From Liolophura sinensis (lineage: Eukaryota > Mollusca > Polyplacophora > Chitonida > Chitonidae): a stretch of DNA of 64,000 nucleotides. The position numbers and the translations under genes are program-made. The stretch spans positions 25,508,628-25,572,627 of the forward strand of contig NC_088305.1 in NCBI RefSeq assembly GCF_032854445.1, read 5' to 3'. The notes beneath the pieces were generated by a model. The model saw nothing but the letters and a program-made list of their open reading frames with translations. It was not told where the DNA came from and made no database searches. This document shows positions 56,590 through 64,000 of the stretch, piece by piece (position 1 is the stretch's first letter; every line of letters starts with the position of its first letter).

Positions 56590-57312
56590 GATAGGGCACA
56601 CTCTTACATAGGTATAAGACCTGTGATAGCGCACACTCTTATACAGGTATATGACCTGTGATAGCGCACACTCTTACACAGACATACATGTATGACCTGT
56701 GTTAGGGCACACTCTTACATAGACATATGACCTGTGTTAGGGCACACTCTTACACAGACATATGACCTGTGATAGCACACACTCTTACACAGACATATGA
56801 CCTGAGATAGCGCACATTCTTACATAGGTATAAGACCTGTGATAGCGCACACTCTTATACAGATATATGACCTGTGATAGTGCACACTCTTACACAGACA
56901 TATGACCTGTGTTAGGGCACACTCTTACATAGATATATGACCTGTGATAGGTGACACTCTTACACAGGCATATGACCTGTGACAGGGCACACTCTTACAC
57001 AGAGAAATGACCTGTGTTAGGGCACACTCTTACACAGACATATGACCTGTGATAGGGCACACTCTTACACAGATATATGACCTGTGTTAGGGCACACACT
57101 TACACAGACATATGACCTGTGATAGCACACACTCTTACACAGACATATGACCTGTGATAGCGCACACTCTTACACAGACATATGACCTGTGTTAGGGCAC
57201 ACTCTTACACAGACATATGACCTGTGATAGCGCACACTCTTACACAGACATATGACCTGTGATAGCGCACACTCTTACACAGACATATGACCTGTGTTAG
57301 GGCACACTCTTG
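56590..57312 (+). repeat. 35-bp tandem array, about 21 copies
   Basis: Units contain AGACATATGACCTGTGATAG and CGCACACTCTTACAC, with TTAGGG and TAGCGC variants intermixed. Confidence 0.95.
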
Positions 57313-57477
57313 ACTCACCTATTTTACAAGCTACATTTATATCCCATAATATGACACAACCATGTTAACTATAGCTCGAACAGGTAACTCATGAGAGGAA
57401 AACATGACGTGTACATCGTCTCAAAAAATAAATTACAACATTCTGTGTCATCGAGCGCATCGCAGAGGAGATTTATC

Positions 57478-57668
57478 TTTTCATTTAATTTGCTGATTCC
57501 TTATGCTATAATCACGAATATTTCACTGGAACAGCTGCGGCCAGTAATACATTGGGAATATGATCAGAGAAGAAGGAAGCATGAGCTCAATAGCAAACAC
57601 ATCAGTGTGAGCCTCAAGAAGCGCTGTGCTGCGCTAGCATGCTGATCACTCAACCATGGAGGCCTTGA
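57478..57668 (-). mobile_element. Degraded SINE-1
   Basis: ATAATCACGAATATTTCACT at left, and CGCTAGCATGCTGATCACTC then CATGGAGGCC at right, with a decayed middle. Confidence 0.7.
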
Positions 57669-58041
57669 GTGTACAAATTCAATATACACAGTCAACTAAT
57701 ACAACACATACAAATCAAGTCAGAGTGGTGGGCCCACATTTTTTTAGATCAGCAAACTGTGTGACCAGAAGCACACATTAACAATCAAAGTAAATGAATT
57801 CAAGTGCCTCACAGAAAAGAAGTCAAGTAAAATCTACTTCATTAAGTAGACTGCAGGGAGAAAAATACGTATTGTAAATTCACTTAGAATAGCTACTGGT
57901 GCAGTGACCACAATTTAAAAAAAAACAAACAATTCAAATCTGCCACAGGATGAAAATGGTTCATCTGCCTACTTTACTTCATATATTCGTCTTTCCATGT
58001 ATATATACACGCCCATACACATTGCTTACTTTATATTTAGA

Positions 58042-58190
58042 TAGGTCTCCCAGCAACCTGTGGATGGTCGTGGGTTTTCCCTTTTCTCTGCCCAGTTTCC
58101 TCCCACCATAATGCTGGTCGCCGTCGCATAAGTGAAATATTCTTGATTATGGTGTAAAACACTAATCACATAAATAAATAAATATATTTA
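58042..58190 (+). mobile_element. SINE-1, 5'-truncated
   Basis: GGATGGTCGTGGGTTTTCCC, CATAATGCTGGTCGCCGTCG, TGAAATATTCTTGATTATGG and an AAATAAATAAAT tail. Confidence 0.9.
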
Positions 58191-58464
58191 GATAACTGTT
58201 TCACCACTTAAATATCAGCAGTATGCATTGATTTTTCTCATTAGGTTATTGTTAAAATTGTGTTCATTGGGGTAAACTGATTGACCCTTTCTAAAATAGG
58301 GCCCTTCCCTAAAGCTTTTACCTAGCCTTGATGGAATGTCTCTCTCTCTCTCTCTCTCTCAATGGTAATTTCTCTAAAATCCCTATCACGTCCATTACTA
58401 AATTAGAATAACAAATTAAAATTGGCACTTGCTACTGCTTCACGTGGCGCTCGGCAGTGAGAGG

Positions 58465-58715
58465 TTAGAGTAAGGAAACATGACTGGTTGACACAGTGTC
58501 AGTATAATGTGACTTGAGTGGGGGTGTCATGTCTGGTGTCTTTGGCATGATACTTCAGTGACGGCAGCCCTTTGGCAGCATGGAATCACCTTGCCACAAG
58601 AAGACACGGTATAGAAACACACCACATGACTCCTCGTCACACCTAATGATCCCTCATCTCACATGATGGAAAAATCGCTAAATACAACATTAAACCCCAA
58701 GCATTCTTGTACATA
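58465..58715 (+). mobile_element. SINE-3-like element, copy 2
   Basis: Contains ACTGGTTGACACAGTGTCAG, CACCTTGCCACAAGAAGACA and the end ACATTAAACCCCAAGCATTC. Related to 32378-32605. A TC microsatellite lies just before it at about 58340-58361. Confidence 0.65.
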
Positions 58716-59470
58716 CATGTACTGAATAACAACAAAAAAAGTAGTCCCTCCCAAGGAACCCTATTTATTCTCATAGGGTTGTACGAATTTTTTAATAGTG
58801 GACTCAGTATTATATGGCAATGATACCAGTCAGGTGGCATGAATAAAGTCATACCCTAAATCCTCAATAAATTCACCCAGTCTCATAACTCTAGTGCAGG
58901 GTTTGGTAGACTACAAAAATACTATCTCGTCTGGACAGGGCCCATTTTCACCAAACTTCTAAGTCATATTTCTCATAATTTTTTTCGTCGAAAAAATTGC
59001 CTAAGTTATAGTGCTATAAGGTGACGTTATTTATGAGAAAAGTAATGAAAAACTGACTTTTTGAAGATTTATGAAAGTGGCTATGGTTATTAGATAATTT
59101 CTGTAACGTTCGTAAGTGTTCTACCTAAACAATACATTTTTAGTGTTGAAAATCTTTTTTCAAATCAATTTTCAAATTGCCTCAAAAGGAATACATTACT
59201 GGTTGATTTTGTTGAGGATTTACAGCAGGGGAATAATGTAGCACCAATGTTATTTGGCAATTAATTGCATAAAAACTGTAAATCCCTTGCTATCTGGGAT
59301 TTCTAATGTCGGGAACTAATCAGCAGAAATGGAATACTATTCCCAGGCTGGTCCTACTGGCATGTTTTTCTCGGCCAAGAAACTGACGGCTAAATTTACC
59401 CATAACTCTAGATAAAAAATGAATGTGTAGCACAAAATACAAACCAACCACTGGTAATACACATAAATAC

Positions 59471-59517
<47 letters not shown>

Positions 59518-61074
59518 CATATATATATATATACAAAATCATCAATTGAACTTCATAAAACTATGACAATATTGCCAACCACAATTTACATGTAATCTAA
59601 TTTAAAGACATATTGGTATTTTCATTTATTTCAATTTATTTCACTTTTGTTCAATGCCACATAATAAGAATTCTGTACCACTATCAAAGTGTATGGTGTT
59701 TTTAATACATAAAAATCTGTAACAGCCACTAGGTTTTTAGCCAACATGATTTAATTTCACTTCAAATTGTATACCTCATTAAAGTAAACTGGTGTTTAAT
59801 ATCCAATAAGAGGGAAGCCTAGAAACATGTACAGTCATTCTTGAACCTTTTTGCATGTTTGTAAGGTGTTTATTCAAGCCTATTCTTAAGGTGTTATTCT
59901 GTGTAGGCTGATATCATACTTTTTGTGAAGCCCTGAAATTGCCCAATCCAACTAAAGTAGTTTTGTCTCCTAAATCAGACAAAAAATGTGCATACATTGG
60001 ACGGAAAGTTTCATAGCGAAAATGTTGACGAGTAAGAGTAAGCCACATACACGAACCAGACTGGCTTCAGGCGATAACAAAATATCCACCATCACTGGCC
60101 ACAACGGAAATGGAGCAACCGACTTTTGTGTGTGCTGTGGACACGAACGAAGAACAGTTAATCACAGAAACCCAGGACCTGCAAATCTTCCATAGCCCCT
60201 GGGAGGATACTGACTGCCTTTTTCTGGACGACATTTGCGACAAATCCTCACAAAGAGAGTGCCTAAATCCTTATACTGTACTGTCTATTCAGCCGCCATT
60301 ATGGAGTTCATTCAACCAATGAAAAGACTTGTTTAAGCAAAGTTTTTATCCACAGCTCTGATGATAGCTGAAGACAACAAAATCGATGGCGGGATTTTCC
60401 TTTTTTTTTATAAAAACATGATGTCTGGGTGGTTCAAAATCGTCTTGAATGTTTCTTGGCTTCCTAATTAGATTTTCGTGCATTTTCGTCTGAGCTGGTT
60501 TATTTTGTTGAGCGTCGTGGAATATTTACCCTGCCTAAGCTCTGAGACTCACTAGCACCATCAAAATAAACTTCCAATAAAAAAAAAAATAAGCAGGGCG
60601 TCAAGATAATACTTTCGCCGACCTCTCCCAGATTCAACATACTGAAAACAAATAATCCACATAGCCGTAAGTTTCAATTTAGCCTGTCTACATGGAATGG
60701 GTGGACAGGTGTGAATTTCAGAGTATCCATGGTGATGGTCTGGCTGCATGAACTTTTTCATGAAAATCATTATTTAATTTACCCAAAGCAAACTTCATCT
60801 CATGTGAGATTTTCACACAAAAACTAGAGTCTGTAAGCATTGACTGATGTCAAAATTTAAATCAATTCAATATTCCTCTTCACAATGCTAAGTTTTTGTT
60901 ACTGTCTTTTTTTCTGTTTCATTTGTTTTAAGGTAAAACTGATAATGTGGATAAAATCTTAATTTCTCAAGCAAAAAAATAAGCTTTAAGATTGCATTTC
61001 AAACTTTAACTTAAGTCAGAAATGACTCTGTGGAATCGGCCCTTGGTTGCAGATGCTGAAAATTTTCTAAATGC
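58716..61074. other. Unassigned DNA with AT microsatellite and a DR-G copy
   Basis: A TA dinucleotide run lies at about 59475-59535 and a diverged DR-G copy at 59835-60035. A 70-codon ORF at 60110-60322 (+) is richer in G and C than its flanks, but no known domain is visible. No confirmed gene. Confidence 0.5.
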
Positions 61075-61522
61075 TAACACAAAAATGCACTTTTCTAAAT
61101 GCAAAGACAAAAATGCAGTTTTCTGAATGCAAACACAAAAATGCAGTTTTCTGAATACAAACACAAAAATGCACTTTTCTAAATGCGAACACAAAAATGC
61201 AGTTTTCTGAATGCAAACACAAAAATGCACTTTTCTAAATGCAAACACAAAAATGCGGTTTTCTAAATGTGAACATAAAAATGCGGTTTTCTAAATGCAA
61301 ACACAAAAATGCACTTTTCTGAATGCAAACACAAAAATGCACTTTTCTAAATGCAAACACAAAAAAGCGTTTTTCTAAATGCAAACACAAAAATGCAGTT
61401 TTCTGAATGCAAACACAAAAATGCAGTTTTCTAAATGCAAACACAAAAATGCGGTTTTCTAAATGCAAACACAAAAATGCAGTTTTCTAAATGTGAACAC
61501 AAAAATGCAGTTTTCTGATTGC
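61075..61522 (+). repeat. 28-bp tandem array, about 16 copies
   Basis: Units like GCAGTTTTCTGAATGCAAAC then ACAAAAAT, with GCAC/GCAG/GCGG and TAAA/TGAA variants intermixed. Confidence 0.95.
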
Positions 61523-63104
61523 AAACATGGTGACATTTTATCACTACATGGCAATTAAATGGCCTTAGAAAATAATAAATGAATTAATATGGCTCAACGC
61601 TGTTTCAGCTGTACAACAGCCATTTGGTGAGTGTGTAATGCACTCTTTATAGACAAGGTCAGACAGTATATCTTTGAAGTTCATACAGAGCAACTCAAAA
61701 CAGTGTCAACACAAATTCTGCAAATGGCACAATTACAGAGGAGACATTAACCAACAGCTTTTAACAGCTGTGAAATTCTGGTCAATGTTGGCATGGATTA
61801 ACCTGGGGGATTAGAAACCTGTAGAGCGAGGTATCTTAATAGGACTTTGAACCTGCTCGACCTACGGGACGCGCACCAAAATATCATGTTCATAATGTAT
61901 CCCACAGATAAGATACGTGTATTATTTTAGCAGCTGAAACATTCACATCATGTTTCAAGGAATATGCTCATTACAGCTTTCATGCTGCTGACTTTCAGAA
62001 ACACTTATCTGATAGATTTTCATTTTTTTTTTTTTACCACAAACATTGACCTTCTAGGAAAATGTCTTCATAAAGATACCCCCAACAATCTTGCGATTGT
62101 GCATTTTTATATAAAATTTGCATGTATGTCGGTCGATCCTAAAGGGTATTCACCCCCTACAAATAACTGAAAATGGGGGAGGCAGGAGACACGACTGTCG
62201 TTTTGTTATTTATTTGATTGCAACGCTTTACATGGATCATTACAACATGTAATTCAATATAACATAACCACAAATGTGTCCATCAACTTTTTCACCAAGC
62301 AGTTGGCTGACGTATGCCTCTACTCTACATGTACACAAAAACAACTTTCAGACATTTCAGTAAAAAAAGAACCTTCAGGTTTTTTTTGTTCACCCAATTT
62401 TAACTTTGGAGGCTTGGTTGTCTTGGTAATTATTCAGGGAAAATCATGATCTTATGCTGATTTTGGCTCACTAAACCCAGCATCACACAGCCTTCATCTT
62501 CCCATAGTAATTACAAGTCTTATCAATCACAGTCTATCAACCTTCACACCACATCCACTAAACAAAATGCTGAAGCAGGCAGATTTGTCCAACAACAACA
62601 ACAATAGTGTAGTATAACGAGGAAGATGCATGGGTGGTAATTATCTTTGACAACAACAGTGCAATTTCATCAGACTGGATATTATCGCTAAACTGTTAGA
62701 GACGTCTGCAATTTCAATCTCATGACACTTTAAGTATACACACTGACACAAAGCCTGAATGCTTTTATTTTCGAGTGAAAACTGCGAAAATGGTTAAGTT
62801 ATCTGGGGAATCATGTGATGTGTGGAAGCATGTGACATGACAAAACGAAAAACTTACTCGATTCACCTTAAAAATTGGAATAAAGAGATGCCTTCGTACA
62901 AGAAGAGGAGGTCATGAAATATCAAACAAACGATTTTCAAAACATCTATCTACGGAGAATAAACTCTCCTAATAAGGTGACATGAGTTATTTTACTGATC
63001 AAAATTTTTTATCAATTATAACAATTCATTTTTAGCTCACTGAGATGTTTGATTGTAACAATGTAGTCACACTAGCCTACATATGTATACATCATTCCCA
63101 AATT
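61523..63104. other. Unassigned intergenic or intronic DNA
   Basis: AT-rich, with scattered poly-T runs and a short TTATTTATTTGATTG scrap of SINE tail at about 62203. No exon or array was recognised. Confidence 0.6.
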
Positions 63105-64000
63105 TTCATTAGAAATACTACAAACATGTCCCTCCATAAATTTGCATCAGAGATATTACTAGCATGTCCCATCACAAATTTGTATCAGAGATGTTACTAG
63201 CATGTCCCATCACAAATTTGTATCAGAGATGGTACTAGCATGTTCCATCACAAATTTGTATCAGAGATGTTACTAGCATGTCCAATCATAAATTTGCATC
63301 AGAGATGTTACTAGCATGTCCCATCACAAATTTGTATCAGAGATGTTACTAGCATGTCCCATCACAAATTTGTATCAGAGATGGTACTAGCATGTTCCAT
63401 CACAAATTTGTATCAGAGATGTTACTAGCATGTCCCATCACAAATTTGTATCAGAGATGGTACTAGCATGTTCCATCACAAATTTGTATCAGAGATGTTA
63501 CTAGCATGTCCAATCATAAATTTGCATCAGAGATGTTACTAGCATGTCCCACCACAAATTTGTATCAGAGATGTTACTAGCATGTCCCACCACAAATTTG
63601 TATCAGAGATGTTACTAGCATGTCCCTAGCATGTCCCATCACAAATTTGTATCAGAGATGTTACTAGCATGTTCCATCACAAATTTGTATCAGAGATGTT
63701 ACTAGCATGTCCCATCACAAATTTAAATCAGAGATGTTACTAGCATGTCCCATCACAAATTTGTATCAGAGATGGTACTAGCATGTCCCATCATAAATTT
63801 GTATCAGAGATATTACTAGCATGTTCCATCACAAATTTGTATCAGAGATGTTACTAGCATGTCCAATCATAAATTTGCATCAGAGATGTTACTAGCATGT
63901 CCCACCACAAATTTAAATTAGAGATATCACTAGCATGTCCCATCACAAATTTGTATCAGAGATATTACTTCCATGTTCCATCACAAATTTAAATCAGAGA
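63105..64000 (+). repeat. 38-bp tandem array running off the window end
   Basis: About 23 copies of a unit with CATGTCCCATCACAAATTTG and TATCAGAGATGTTACTAG. Variants (TTCC, CAATCATAAATTTGC) recur in the same order, hinting at a higher-order unit. The right border lies beyond base 64000. Confidence 0.95.

Overview
The window is nuclear DNA from an invertebrate animal, most likely a lophotrochozoan such as a mollusc. The evidence is AT-rich sequence, large introns with GT..AG borders, tRNA-derived SINEs ending in AAATAAAT-type tails, an ecdysone-receptor-type nuclear receptor of non-arthropod character, and an alpha integrin. No prokaryotic, viral or organellar genes were seen. The species was not identified.

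Two genes are supported, arranged tail to tail. The 3' part of an alpha integrin gene lies on the + strand from 1600 to 22940, in 16 coding exons with continuous reading frame. They run from the last beta-propeller blade through thigh, genu, calf-1 and calf-2, a furin-type RKRR site, a transmembrane helix and a GFFKR tail. Its first exons lie before base 1. An ecdysone receptor homologue (EcR/NR1H type) lies on the - strand from 53552 to 45023. Its six exons cover the DNA-binding domain, hinge and whole ligand-binding domain including the AF-2 helix; further 5' exons may lie beyond those seen. The two stop codons are about 22 kb apart. This gap holds a roughly 8.5 kb stretch without recognisable SINEs after the integrin, which may be long 3' UTR, then SINE-rich DNA and two tandem arrays. 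The 10 kb upstream of the EcR exons hold mainly repeats.

The rest is dominated by repeats. At least thirteen tandem arrays with different units (17 to 72 bp) occupy roughly 13 percent of the window by my estimate; two have clear higher-order structure of 288 and 270 bp. Three SINE-like families and several families of inverted-repeat (foldback/MITE-like) elements are scattered between and inside introns.

The most unusual signal is that several tandem duplications straddle exon-intron junctions. A 51-bp unit containing the end of the second EcR zinc-finger exon and its 5' splice site is repeated about 19 times. A unit of about 84 bp containing an EcR 3' splice site is repeated about four times. 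Two single duplications (98 bp with a donor, 89 bp with an acceptor) lie in the integrin gene. In addition, all five EcR introns start with repeat DNA within about 30 bases of the 5' splice site.
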